Both the position numbers and the translations under genes were made by a program. From CAVSUZ01 sp963791885 (lineage in GTDB: Bacteria; Pseudomonadota; Alphaproteobacteria; Acetobacterales; Acetobacteraceae): a stretch of 64,000 nucleotides of DNA. Shown here piece after piece: positions 46,613-55,080 of this stretch (within the stretch, counting starts at the first letter, position 1; the number at the start of each line of letters is the position of its first letter). Location: contig CAWBUL010000005.1 of assembly GCA_963791885.1 (NCBI GenBank), positions 1,674,001-1,738,000 of the forward strand, in the 5' to 3' direction. The notes below the pieces were generated by a model, which saw only the letters and a program-made list of their open reading frames with translations, was not told the DNA's origin and did not search any database.

Positions 46613-47029
46613 CCATAGGGTAGTATTATTGTAACCCGCGTGGTGGACGGTCTTTCCTACTGCCCGAGTTTATCGGTCAGTTTGGCACAACATGCCATCT
46701 GGAGCCGTCCACCATGTCCTTATCTTATTGGCATCTTTTAGGGTTATTCCGCAAGCAGAATCGTATTGAGAACGATGCATGTGCATGAATCGTGAAATAT
46801 ATTATCGAAAAATATCAAAGATCATTATTGCGCCCTCGTTCCCCACCCGATAGGCCAGCATGTTCATGCGCCCGCCCCAGCACGATGATGCGATTTTAGT
46901 GTGCCGAGCGATCAACCGGCAGTTTAGAGGAATCGGGACAGCAACGTTTGAAGAGAAGAAATGGCCATTGCTACAACCTTAAGTCGCGAGACAATTGTGT
47001 GTGGCGCCCCTGACGTTCGCCGCAGCGGT
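46613..47029. other. AT-rich intergenic region with a spaced inverted repeat
   Basis: About 417 bases, visibly AT-richer than the flanks, between two minus-strand glycosyltransferase genes. A perfect 10-base inverted repeat (TGGTGGACGG at 46641-46650, its complement at 46705-46714, 54 bases apart) is upstream of the split gene. It could be a hairpin, an operator or ends of a lost small element. No gene is supported; a plus-strand frame from 46961 is antisense shadow. Confidence 0.5.
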
Positions 47030-48232
47030 TCAGGCGGATTCCAGCAGGCCGTTAAACTTATCTCGCAAAATTATCCGGTACTGCTCCGCAAGCTGATCCG
47101 GCAGCCTTGCCGTGCGCGCCCGACCGAGTGCCGCGCGCTGCCGCTGGTAGCGGTCCACATCCATCGCGTCGATCACGCGCTCGACCGCTTGCACCATCTG
47201 ATCGGGATCGTCGCACAGGTAGCCGATATCCCCGTAGCGCTCGAAAAGATTGGCGACGATCGGGATACGGGTGGCGATGATGGGCTTCAGCCAGGTGATC
47301 GCATCCAGCAGCGCGCCACTGGCCGACAGGTTGTAGTAGCCGGGCTGCTAAGGCAGGAACACGAAATGCAGCGCCCCGAGCCGTGTCAGGAATGTTTGGC
47401 GCGGGAGGTGGTCTTCGCTGACCGGGCTGTCCAGGACGGCGAAGTCGGCAGCGTTGCTACCGGGCATGGATCGCCCCACGAGGTGGAATTCGACTGCCGT
47501 GCCATGTCGTCCCTTCAGCCGGCGCGCGGTATCCAGGAAAGCCGAAATTCCCTTGGCCGCCGTTGCCTGACCGACAAAGCCGATCCGCACCGGCCGCGTT
47601 AGATCCGTCTCCGGAACATAAGATATTTCTCCGACATTTACCGGCAGCTCAAGCACATCGGTCCCGGCCGCCGCATCAGGCTCGCGGCGCGCGAGTTCAT
47701 CCCGGATCGCCTATTCCAGCACCAGGAAGCGCATTTTGGACACGTGCCGTCCCGTTAGGGCGGATCGTGTATCCAACGCGCGGCTCAACGGGCTCCGTGA
47801 ACGCCAGCCCGTCAGATCGTTGAGGTTCCCGTGTAGCCCGACCTGGATTCCACAACGCCGTTGGGCAATCCGCGCCACCAATGAAGCGGCAAACACCGAG
47901 GTCGACGTTGCCGAGATCAACATGATCAAGCACGGCTCAGCGCCAGGTACATGGCGCAGCGCGCGGTATATTGTCGCCATCTCTCGGAGGAAGCGTTGCA
48001 AGGAAACGATATGGGGCCGATGGAGAAACTGTCGATCCAGCGTGACCGGATGGAAACTGATGCCGGGCCGGTCTATCAGAGCCTGGTCTTTCCTTAATTC
48101 CCTCAGATGCGACACTTCGGCAAAAATACAGATCTGCTGACCCGGATATGCGCGCGACATTGTCTGGATCGTGGCGCTGTTGCCCGGCGCGTGCATGGTG
48201 CCGGTCCAGGTCGGTTCGAAGACGAGAATCAC
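47030..48232 (-). pseudogene. Glycosyltransferase (group 1) frame with two in-frame TAG codons
   Basis: A single 401-codon frame from GTG 48232 (overlapping the racemase stop, GTGA) to TGA at 47030. It reads VILVFEPTWTGTMHAPGN, RCGIQVGLHGNLNDLTGWRS, RIGFVGQATAAKGISAFLDT and QPGYYNLSASGALLDAITWL, a GT-B glycosyltransferase with its nucleotide-sugar site. Two TAG codons break it: at 47711-47713 after FLVLE, and at 47348-47350 between LP and QPGYYNLSA, where most relatives would have a sense codon. No shift or gap accompanies them. It is either recently killed by point mutations, mis-sequenced, or read through. Confidence 0.78.
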
Positions 48233-48960
48233 AAGACGCTGGCAGCGTCGAACCGGCGCGGTCGGAGCCCGGCGTGGAACCAGGTAATCAGCGAGTAAAT
48301 ATCGTAAACAGGCCGTCCGAGTTCCCGCCGCAGAGCTGCCGCATAGGGCGGCATGTTCGTGCATTCCAGCACGATGGCGCCGATCTCCGGGTGCTGCTCC
48401 GTCAGGCGACGCCCCGCCTCCAGAATGTCGTGCTCCGCTAGGTCCACATCCATGTCCTGCTTCTCGCCACGGATCAGGACGCGAAAGAACTCCTTCCCAT
48501 GCTCGGTTCCGACGAACGGTGTGTCTGTCGGCGCGCCGGCCGCCTCCAGGTGGCGGGGTGTCAGTGATCCGGCGCTGACCGTAATCACGCCGACGCGCTG
48601 ACCGGGGGGCAGTGTGGCCTGCACCCAGGGAACCTGCATAAGCGAACTGGTGGCGACCGGCACGCGGACATGCCCTGCCAACTCCCGCTGGAAAAGCGAC
48701 AGGAATCCGCAATTGGTGGTGATGGCCTCGGCCCCAAGCGAGACGAGTTCGCTCGCCGCATCGAGGAAGGTTTGAAGCAGCCCTTCCGCCTGATGCAGTA
48801 CCACGCGTTCGGGGCTGGCGCCGCGCACCACATGGAACAGGACGGGAAACGGCCAGGTCTCGCCGTTGCCCATGTCGCCCGGTATGCGCGGAAACCGAGC
48901 CTCGAGCATTAAGATGCCAAGTGGTGCGCCGTAAATTGCTTTACCGCCGCGGGCGATCAT
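48229..48960 (-). CDS. Aspartate/glutamate racemase family protein
   Basis: 243 residues from ATG 48960, overlapping the deacetylase stop. The two cysteines of the family are in AITTNCGFLSLF and VLECTNMPPYAAAL, so both acid/base positions are kept. YGAPLGILMLEARFPRIPGD and GQRVGVITVSAGSLTP mark the two domains. It may isomerise or cleave a small acid, or act as a hydantoin-racemase-like enzyme. Its place inside a polysaccharide operon, coupled at both ends, is unusual. Confidence 0.85.
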   Translation of the reverse strand: MIARGGKAIYGAPLGILMLEARFPRIPGDMGNGETWPFPVLFHVVRGASPERVVLHQAEGLLQTFLDAASELVSLGAEAITTNCGFLSLFQRELAGHVRVPVATSSLMQVPWVQATLPPGQRVGVITVSAGSLTPRHLEAAGAPTDTPFVGTEHGKEFFRVLIRGEKQDMDVDLAEHDILEAGRRLTEQHPEIGAIVLECTNMPPYAAALRRELGRPVYDIYSLITWFHAGLRPRRFDAASVL

Positions 48961-50024
48961 GCGTTCAGTGCCTTCGCGCGCTCATGTACCTGACGCCAAG
49001 TGACCAGCTCGCCTTTTACTTCTTGCGTGAAGAACGCATAGAACTCGTCAAGCCAGGCCAGAAAGCGGAACACATCTTGTTCCGTACTAACATAATGGGT
49101 GCAGCCCGGCTTAAGAGACGGTGAGTGATACGTCAGGTTGAATACCTTTCTTCCCTGATTCAGCATGTGGCGAACCAGCCTTTTCGCTTCAGCACATGAA
49201 ACGCCCTCCGGTGTCAGACGGATGCGTTCCAGCAATCCCAGGCGGGAGCCGAGACCGGGAAAGCGCAGCCATTCGCTGAATTGAGAGACGAACAGCCGGG
49301 GCAGGCCGGGCCAGGCGGCGGAAAGGCGGCCGACGAACCCGGCGGAACTTGGGATCTCAAGCAGGCGATGATCGGAATCCAGCCAGAACGGGGCGGTGGG
49401 AGCGGCGATGTAGTCGGGACCGCCTTCGGCGGCGAAGCTCCAACCCGGCATGACGCTGCTGTCCACCAGATACCCCAGACGATTCAAGATTCCTGGAGTG
49501 TGTAAGCCAGCACCAAAACGGCCGGAGCGAAAGATCTGCGGACGGATGCCTAGGCGCGTTTCGATCAATTCGGTCAGCACCGTAGTTTTGCGGAACTCCA
49601 GTGACTCGCTCAGGTTGCAGGCAAAACTGTTTTCGAGCGAAAGCTCTTCTTCGAATGGCGGATTGACCCAGACATGGAGCTGCGTGCCCACATCGCAGCT
49701 GCCCGCGGCGATGAGCTCTCGCAGTGGTGCGCATCCATCGTCCTGGGAAGCAACGGCGTAATCCGCCAAATAAGTCGGCACCACACCGTATCTCTCAAAT
49801 ACCCGGTGGGCCCGCCACTGCTCCTTCATCGAGCTTACGTCTAGAGCGGTGCGGGAGAAAGGGACAGCATCCCAATCGAACGTCTCCTCGGCGTCGATCA
49901 GGGTGAGCAGCATCGGCGGTGTGCTTGCAGGAAAGTGCATGGTGTCCTGCATGCGAGCAAGGAGCGGTGTCGGAAGAACGGCACTCTCTCGTTCGGCTAC
50001 GGAAGGGCGCACGAGCACATCCAT
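48957..50024 (-). CDS. Polysaccharide deacetylase-family protein (WalW-like)
   Basis: 355 residues. The NodB-type core has LLTLIDAEETFDWD with the metal-binding acidic pair, HRVFERYGVVPTYLADY, IAAGSCDVGTQLHVWVNPPF with the metal histidine, and IFRSGRFGAGLHTPGILNRL. A C-terminal LTYHSPSLKPG segment carries the catalytic histidine. It would remove acetyl groups from glycans in a polysaccharide pathway. It starts just after the UDP-sugar decarboxylase stop and overlaps the racemase start. Confidence 0.85.
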   Translation of the reverse strand: MDVLVRPSVAERESAVLPTPLLARMQDTMHFPASTPPMLLTLIDAEETFDWDAVPFSRTALDVSSMKEQWRAHRVFERYGVVPTYLADYAVASQDDGCAPLRELIAAGSCDVGTQLHVWVNPPFEEELSLENSFACNLSESLEFRKTTVLTELIETRLGIRPQIFRSGRFGAGLHTPGILNRLGYLVDSSVMPGWSFAAEGGPDYIAAPTAPFWLDSDHRLLEIPSSAGFVGRLSAAWPGLPRLFVSQFSEWLRFPGLGSRLGLLERIRLTPEGVSCAEAKRLVRHMLNQGRKVFNLTYHSPSLKPGCTHYVSTEQDVFRFLAWLDEFYAFFTQEVKGELVTWRQVHERAKALNA

Positions 50025-50025
50025 C

Positions 50026-50985
50026 TCATGTCGTGCTTCGCGCGATCAGGCCGCGAAAGTAATCGATCGTCTGCCGCAGTCCGTGTTCGAGATCGACATG
50101 CGGTTGCCAATTCAGCAGGCTCTGGACGCGAGTGATGTCTGGGCAGCGCTGCATCGGGTCGTCCTGCGGTAAGGGCCGCCAAACGATCTGCGATCGGGCA
50201 TCGATCAGGCGAATAACGGTTTCGGCGAGTTCACGCACAGTGATCTCGACCGGGTTGCCGATATTCAGCGGACCGGTAACAGACGGCTCGCTGTTCATCA
50301 GCCGGATCAGGCCGTCGATCAGATCATCGGCAAAGCAGAAGGCTCGGGTCTGTGATCCATCGCCATAAACCGTTATATCGTCGTTGCGGAGGGCCTGAAT
50401 AATAAAGTTGGAAACGACCCGGCCATCATCCGGGTGCATTCGCGGGCCATAGGTGTTGAAAATCCGCGCGACCTTGATGCGCACCTTGTGCTGCCGGTGG
50501 TAGTCGAAGAACAGGGTCTCGGCGCAACGCTTCCCCTCATCGTAGCATGCCCGCGGTCCAAGTGGATTGACGTTGCCGCGGTACTCTTCGTTTTGTGGAT
50601 GGATCGTCGGGTCCCCATAGACCTCACTGGTCGATGCCTGAAGGATGGTCGCGCCGACACGCTTGGCGAGACCAAGCATGTTGATAGCGCCAATGACGCT
50701 GGTCTTCGTGGTCTGAACCGGGTCATATTGATAATGAACGGGTGACGCCGGACAGGCGAGATTGTAGATCTGATCGACTTCGACGTAGAGAGGGAAGGTG
50801 ACGTCGTGTCGCATCGCCTCAAAATGAGGATTACCGATCAGGTGAGCGATATTGTCCTTACGTCCCGTGAAGTAGTTGTCCACACAGAGAACGTCATTGC
50901 CTTCTTGCAGCAGGCGTTCGCAAAGGTGGGACCCCAGGAAACCAGCCCCCCCCGTCACCAGTATGCGCTTGCGGGTCAGCGCCAT
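50026..50985 (-). CDS. UDP-glucuronate decarboxylase (UDP-xylose synthase)-like SDR
   Basis: 319 residues, no transferase extension. NAD site is ILVTGGAGFLGSHLCERLL; the active-site Tyr and Lys are in RACYDEGKRCAETLFFDYHR; STSEVYGDPTIHPQ and RIFNTYGPRMHPDDGRVVSN are typical of UXS. It converts UDP-glucuronate to UDP-xylose for a polysaccharide. First gene of the minus-strand cluster; the divergent RraA gene starts 92 bases away. Confidence 0.9.
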   Translation of the reverse strand: MALTRKRILVTGGAGFLGSHLCERLLQEGNDVLCVDNYFTGRKDNIAHLIGNPHFEAMRHDVTFPLYVEVDQIYNLACPASPVHYQYDPVQTTKTSVIGAINMLGLAKRVGATILQASTSEVYGDPTIHPQNEEYRGNVNPLGPRACYDEGKRCAETLFFDYHRQHKVRIKVARIFNTYGPRMHPDDGRVVSNFIIQALRNDDITVYGDGSQTRAFCFADDLIDGLIRLMNSEPSVTGPLNIGNPVEITVRELAETVIRLIDARSQIVWRPLPQDDPMQRCPDITRVQSLLNWQPHVDLEHGLRQTIDYFRGLIARSTT

Positions 50986-51077
50986 TCATTAACCCTCGCG
51001 AAATCGGGAGCCTTCTTCTCAGACCGGCCCGCACGGTGCAAGAAAGAACCGTAAAATCGTAACAGGAGACGCTCCCC

Positions 51078-51773
51078 ATGGTTGACCTGCCATTTGGCTT
51101 AGCCGATCTCGAAACGCTCAAGCAATGGGATACGCCGACCATCTGCAATGCGCTGGAGATCACGAACCCGGAACGGCGGTCCATCGGCTTTACGACCCAG
51201 CCGCTGGTACCCATTGAACCCAAACTGCCGCCCATTGTCGGCTTGGCACGCGTGGGCATGATCCGGGCCAAGGAACAGCCCCGTGGGAAGGTTGCGAACC
51301 GCCTCGACTGGTACGACTATGTCGCCGGCGCGGATCTGCCAACCATCGTCGTCCTGCAGGATCTGGATGACACCCCGGGCTATGGTGCCTGGTGGGGTGA
51401 GGTGCATTCCACGGTGCACAAGGCTCTCGGAGCGCTGGGTTGCGTGACAAACGGCTCTTATCGCGACATCGATGCCTGGGCCGAGGGCTTTCAGATCATC
51501 GGCGGCTGCGTTGGGCCGAGTCATGCCTGGGTGCATATGGTCGATTTCGGCAAGCCGGTAAACGTCCACGGCATGAACGTCGCCCATGATGACGTCATCC
51601 ACGCCGACCGCCACGGTGCTGTCGTGGTGCCGGCCGATTCCGTCAGGAAAATTCCTGCAGCCGTGGACCTGATGACCCGGCGTGAAAAGGTGATCTTGGA
51701 CATTTGCCGGGCGCCGGACTTCTCGCCGGCAAAACTGCGGGAGGCGATCCGCCGCTCCGGCGAAATCCACTGA
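51078..51773 (+). CDS. RraA family protein (HMG/CHA aldolase-like)
   Basis: 231 residues with AGGAGA before the ATG. Family marks are WDTPTICNALEI, WGEVHSTVHKALGALGCVTN, GSYRDIDAWAEGFQIIGGCV with the conserved Arg-Asp metal site, and VIHADRHGAVVVP. Relatives are RNase E inhibitors or divalent-metal aldolases/decarboxylases acting on hydroxy-keto acids; the length and context here favour the enzyme-like group. Confidence 0.85.
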   Translation: MVDLPFGLADLETLKQWDTPTICNALEITNPERRSIGFTTQPLVPIEPKLPPIVGLARVGMIRAKEQPRGKVANRLDWYDYVAGADLPTIVVLQDLDDTPGYGAWWGEVHSTVHKALGALGCVTNGSYRDIDAWAEGFQIIGGCVGPSHAWVHMVDFGKPVNVHGMNVAHDDVIHADRHGAVVVPADSVRKIPAAVDLMTRREKVILDICRAPDFSPAKLREAIRRSGEIH

Positions 51774-51821
51774 TGGCCGTCCAAGTGGACCTTCCCTCCG
51801 CGAGTTCGTATATGCGCCGGC

Positions 51822-52178
51822 ATGAACATCGGCACGCGGCTGTTTACGTTGTTGCGCGGGCGCCGCGTCGGAACTGACGCAGCCGGCAGCGTTTATTACG
51901 AGGAACGCAGGGCGCGCAGCGGCGCCCTGCGGACCCGGCGCTGGGTGACCTATGCCGGACGGCCAGAGGCGACGAAGGTCCCACCGGAGTGGGATGCGTG
52001 GCTTCGCCACACCACCGACGCGCCGCTGCTGGAATCCACACGGCAGCCCTGGCAGCGACCCCATTTGCCAAATCCCACGGGAACGCCGGCGAGCTATCGT
52101 CCACCCGGTCACGATTACGAGGGCGGCCAGCGTCCTCGCGCCACCGGCGACTACGAAGCCTGGGTGCCCGAGGCCTGA
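51822..52178 (+). CDS. NDUFA12-like complex I accessory subunit
   Basis: 118 residues. Pattern DAAGSVYYEERRARSGALRT, RWVTYAGRPEATKVPPEWDA, and WLRHTTDAPL are diagnostic for the NDUFA12/B17.2 family, an accessory subunit of complex I in alphaproteobacteria and mitochondria. It leads a short operon with mlaD and a DUF2155 gene, a neighbourhood I know from alphaproteobacteria. Confidence 0.93.
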   Translation: MNIGTRLFTLLRGRRVGTDAAGSVYYEERRARSGALRTRRWVTYAGRPEATKVPPEWDAWLRHTTDAPLLESTRQPWQRPHLPNPTGTPASYRPPGHDYEGGQRPRATGDYEAWVPEA

Positions 52179-52179
52179 G

Positions 52180-52716
52180 ATGGCGCGCCGCAGCTTCGCC
52201 GAGGTGCTCACCGGTCTAATCGTGCTGACCGTGGCCGTCGCGTTCCTGGTATACGCTATCGCCAACTCCGGCCAGACCAGTGTCGGAGGAGGTTATCCCC
52301 TGTATGCGAGCTTCAACAGTATTGCCGGGCTGAATCTTGGGTCTGATGTCCGCTTGGCCGGAGTCAAGATCGGCGTGGTTGACAGTGCCACGATCGACCC
52401 CAAAACCTATCTGGCCGACGTTAGGATGACGATCCGAAAGGGCGTGCAACTTCCCAAGGATAGCAGCATCACCGTGTCATCGGAGAGCCTGCTTGGGGGC
52501 GAATATCTCTCGGTCCAGCCAGGGGCGGATGAAACCATGCTCCAGCCAGGTCAGAAGGTGGCCTATACCCAGGGCGCCATCAGCCTTCAGGACCTGCTGG
52601 GCAAGTTCATCTTCAGTGCCACGAACATGGTGAGCGCGATGACCGGCACTGGGAATAAGACAGATAGCTCCGGTGGCGCCTCAAGCCAGGGCGGACTGGC
52701 GCCCCTGAAGCCGTGA
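52180..52716 (+). CDS. mlaD: Phospholipid-trafficking MCE protein MlaD
   Basis: 178 residues from ATG 52180, two bases after the NDUFA12 stop. One N-terminal membrane helix (VLTGLIVLTVAVAFLVYAIA) and an MCE domain (YPLYASFNSIAGLNLGSDVR, LAGVKIGVVDSATIDPKTYL, LPKDSSITVSSESLLGGEYL). MlaD forms a periplasmic hexamer in the Mla system that keeps outer-membrane lipid asymmetry. The other mla genes are not in the window. The end overlaps the next start (GTGA). Confidence 0.93.
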   Translation: MARRSFAEVLTGLIVLTVAVAFLVYAIANSGQTSVGGGYPLYASFNSIAGLNLGSDVRLAGVKIGVVDSATIDPKTYLADVRMTIRKGVQLPKDSSITVSSESLLGGEYLSVQPGADETMLQPGQKVAYTQGAISLQDLLGKFIFSATNMVSAMTGTGNKTDSSGGASSQGGLAPLKP

Positions 52717-52925
52717 TAAAGCCACCGCCGATATGGCCTCAGCCGGATGGCAGCCCGGTCTCCTGCCGGGAAAAGCTGAAAGTGCTTACGGATAACCATG
52801 CCGAACTGGCGCAGACGATGCAGGATGCGTTCGAGGACGCCGTGCTGATGGGCGTCGATGAGGCAGCGATGCGCCGGGTGCTTGCGGAAATGGTCGCAGC
52901 ACTGGACAGCCCGAAACGAGGCTGA
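52713..52925 (+). CDS. Small conserved-looking protein of unknown function
   Basis: 70 residues from GTG 52713, which overlaps the mlaD TGA, so it is translationally coupled. Sequence contains CREKLKVLTDNHAELAQTMQ and MGVDEAAMRRVLAEMVAAL, predicted mostly helical, without signal or membrane segment. I do not recognise a family. Its tight place between mlaD and the DUF2155 gene supports it as a real gene. Confidence 0.7.
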   Translation: MIKPPPIWPQPDGSPVSCREKLKVLTDNHAELAQTMQDAFEDAVLMGVDEAAMRRVLAEMVAALDSPKRG

Positions 52926-52928
52926 ATC

Positions 52929-53345
52929 ATGCGCGCCGCCCTGCTCGTTACCCTCCTCCTGCCGCTGAGTGCCGCGGCACAGAACTTGCCTGCATCTCCC
53001 CCACAGACGGGAGCGCCCGATTTTCCTCCGGCACCTCCTCAATGGCCCAATCAGTGGTTACCGCAGCAGTCGGCCACACTGATTGTGGTGAATAAAATCG
53101 ACGCAGTGTCCCGCCAGATCAGCGTCCCGGTTGGACAGCAGACCGATTTTCAGAGTCTGACCATTCAGGTGAAAGCCTGCGTGGTGCGGCCTCCGGACCA
53201 GCCCGCTGATGCGGCGGCCTTCCTCAATATTTCGGACTCAGACGCCAACGAACCAGGTTTTCAGGGCTGGACGCTCGCGAACGAGCCGTGGGTCTCGATG
53301 CTGCAGAACCCGGTGTATGATGTACGTGTCGTCGGCTGCGGCTGA
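52929..53345 (+). CDS. DUF2155 family exported protein
   Basis: 138 residues with a signal peptide (ALLVTLLLPLSAAAQ). The mature domain has LIVVNKIDAVSRQISVPVGQ, SLTIQVKACVVRPPDQPADA and a C-terminal WVSMLQNPVYDVRVVGCG, matching DUF2155, a periplasmic family of unknown function. It is the last gene of the NDUFA12-mlaD operon, three bases after the small gene. Confidence 0.9.
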   Translation: MRAALLVTLLLPLSAAAQNLPASPPQTGAPDFPPAPPQWPNQWLPQQSATLIVVNKIDAVSRQISVPVGQQTDFQSLTIQVKACVVRPPDQPADAAAFLNISDSDANEPGFQGWTLANEPWVSMLQNPVYDVRVVGCG

Positions 53346-53439
53346 CCCGTCGGCGAAGGCCCAGGTGAACGCGCTCGCTGCTTTTCTGTCGTAGACTGGC
53401 CGGTCTTTCCGATTCCGCCGAAGAGAGAGCGCCTAAGCG

Positions 53440-53649
53440 CTACCAACCGCCGAACCACACGCCGATGCCGTGGACGATGCCAACCGGAAAGAACAGGGCG
53501 GCCGCCACCAGCAGAGGCCGCATCCCTTCCTGGGCGCAAAAGACGATCGACGTCAGCCAAGCGGCATAGCCGACCAGACCCATGGACAGGAAGGTCGCCA
53601 TGGCGAATGGCGTGATGGGTCCAACGATACGGGCCTTCATACGGGTCAT
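53440..53649 (-). CDS. Small two-helix membrane protein
   Basis: 69 residues, MTRMKARIVGPITPFAMATF, with two hydrophobic segments (SMGLVGYAAWLTSIVFCA and PLLVAAALFFPVGIVHGIGV). No known family. It lies six bases after the class II aldolase stop on the same strand, so it is probably cotranscribed. Could be a small accessory subunit of a transporter. Confidence 0.6.
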   Translation of the reverse strand: MTRMKARIVGPITPFAMATFLSMGLVGYAAWLTSIVFCAQEGMRPLLVAAALFFPVGIVHGIGVWFGGW

Positions 53650-53655
53650 CCAGGG

Positions 53656-54417
53656 TCAGGTGGCGTAATCGGGTTCTTGCTTGTCCAGAATACGCCGCCA
53701 AGCATCCAGATGCATACGGGCATCGATGCGGTCGCCCCAAGCGCCCGAGAACGGGCGCAGTGAGGCATCCGGCATTTGCCGCAGCTTCTGTCCCGTTGAC
53801 ATGGCAGTCATCTGGTACATGCAGGTGCGTTCAGCGATATAGAGCTCGTCGAAGGCGTCGTGCACGGTCGGACCGACGACGGTCACGCCATGGCCGCCCA
53901 TGACCATGATCGTCTTGTCGCCGAGCATCTTGGCGAGCCGGTCCCCTTCCTCGTTATCGAGCGCCGGACGATCACAGTCCCGGTCCACAACCACGCGCGG
54001 GTTCAGCAGCATGTTGTTGTGGTGGGCCAGGGCGAACGCCGGGTCCTCCAGCAATGACAGCGCGGTGAGCCACCGTGGATGGACGTGCAGCACGCACGTG
54101 GCCTGGGGATTGTGCAGATGAATGCGTGCGTGGATGTGGAACGCCACCTTGCGAAGCTCGCCCTTGCCGCGGATCACCGTGCCATCGAGATCGCACACGA
54201 TCAGCGAACTGGCCGTGAGTTCCTGGAACAGGTAGCCGCGCGGGTTGATCAGAAAAAGCGGCCGTTCGCCCGGCAGCATAATGGAGTTGTGGTTGCCGAT
54301 CTGCTCGTTCCAGCCCAGCCGGGCGGAGACGCGGAACACCGCCGCCATGTCGCAGCGGATGCGCCATTCCTCGGCGTCCGCGTCCGTCGAAGTGAGGGAT
54401 TTCAGGACCGCACTCAT
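53656..54417 (-). CDS. Class II aldolase/adducin family protein
   Basis: 253 residues from ATG 54417; an ATG 12 codons upstream is possible. The aldolase fold shows LGWNEQIGNHNSIMLPGERP, IHARIHLHNPQATCVLHVHP with the zinc histidines, and GGHGVTVVGPTVHDAFDELY. Unlike sugar-phosphate aldolases it has an adducin-like layout; many such bacterial proteins are of unknown substrate. It diverges from the nitrile-hydratase-like genes by 58 bases, so they may share control. Confidence 0.85.
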   Translation of the reverse strand: MSAVLKSLTSTDADAEEWRIRCDMAAVFRVSARLGWNEQIGNHNSIMLPGERPLFLINPRGYLFQELTASSLIVCDLDGTVIRGKGELRKVAFHIHARIHLHNPQATCVLHVHPRWLTALSLLEDPAFALAHHNNMLLNPRVVVDRDCDRPALDNEEGDRLAKMLGDKTIMVMGGHGVTVVGPTVHDAFDELYIAERTCMYQMTAMSTGQKLRQMPDASLRPFSGAWGDRIDARMHLDAWRRILDKQEPDYAT

Positions 54418-54475
54418 GGCCGCGATGGTGCGCGTGCTGCTGGCATTCGGCAAGGCGGAAGTTTAGGCTCCCCGC

Positions 54476-54799
54476 ATGGAAAAAAACGTCATGGAAAAGG
54501 ACGTCCCGCGAGCGCATCACGACCTCGGCGGCGTGGCGAAATACATGTGCGAGGCGGTGGATACCGAGCCGCACACGCTGACCGACTTCGACAAGGAGGT
54601 GGATGCACTTCGTGCGGTGCTGGCACAGAAGGGGCTGATGACGGTGGATGAGTTGCGTCGGGGCATCGAATCCATCCCCGAGGCTGAGTATCATCGCCTG
54701 ACCTACTACCAGCGCTGGATCCGCTCCATCACCTCCATCCTGCTGCGCAAGGGCGTGGTGACCGAGCAGGAACTGCACGCCGCCTTGGAGGCAGGGTGA
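54476..54799 (+). CDS. Nitrile-hydratase-like beta subunit, N-terminal half
   Basis: 107 residues from ATG 54476 (a second ATG at 54491 is possible). The sequence HHDLGG near the start, LTDFDKEVDALRAVLAQKG, and YYQRWIRSITSILLRKGVV match the N-terminal helical half of nitrile hydratase beta. The C-terminal beta-barrel is missing and is encoded by the next gene. Its TGA overlaps that gene's ATG. In the split enzymes thiocyanate hydrolase and toyocamycin nitrile hydratase the beta subunit is divided the same way. Confidence 0.82.
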   Translation: MEKNVMEKDVPRAHHDLGGVAKYMCEAVDTEPHTLTDFDKEVDALRAVLAQKGLMTVDELRRGIESIPEAEYHRLTYYQRWIRSITSILLRKGVVTEQELHAALEAG

Positions 54800-55080
54800 T
54801 GACACTCGCGCCGGGCACTGCCGTCACGGTGAAGAACGACTGGCCGGAACTGCGTGGCCCGTGCCACATCCGGACCCCCCATTACCTCCGGGGAGAGCGC
54901 GGCCGGGTAGTGAGGGTTCTGGGAGCCTTTCCGAACCCCGAGGACCTTGCCTTCAACCGGCCGGCTCCGTCACGGACCCTGTATCACGTGGCTTTCCCGC
55001 AGCCCGCGCTCTGGCACGAAGGGCATGGCGGCGACGAAGTCGTGGTTGAGATTTTCGAGCATTGGCTGGAGCCGGCATGA
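54799..55080 (+). CDS. Nitrile-hydratase-like beta subunit, C-terminal half
   Basis: 93 residues from ATG 54799 (GTG one codon earlier also possible). The SH3-like barrel of nitrile hydratase beta is visible in CHIRTPHYLRGERGRVVRVL, GAFPNPEDLAF and LYHVAFPQPALW, ending in VVEIFEHWLEPA. It follows the N-terminal half with overlapping stop/start and itself overlaps the alpha start (ATGA), so the three chains are made in step. Confidence 0.85.
   Translation: MTLAPGTAVTVKNDWPELRGPCHIRTPHYLRGERGRVVRVLGAFPNPEDLAFNRPAPSRTLYHVAFPQPALWHEGHGGDEVVVEIFEHWLEPA

Noticed and set aside
46961..47602. 213-codon plus-strand open frame
   Set aside because: Antisense to the TAG-interrupted glycosyltransferase, whose continuous conserved frame is the better reading.
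51099..52265. 388-codon minus-strand open frame
   Set aside because: It covers the RraA and NDUFA12 genes in antisense; both of those are well supported.
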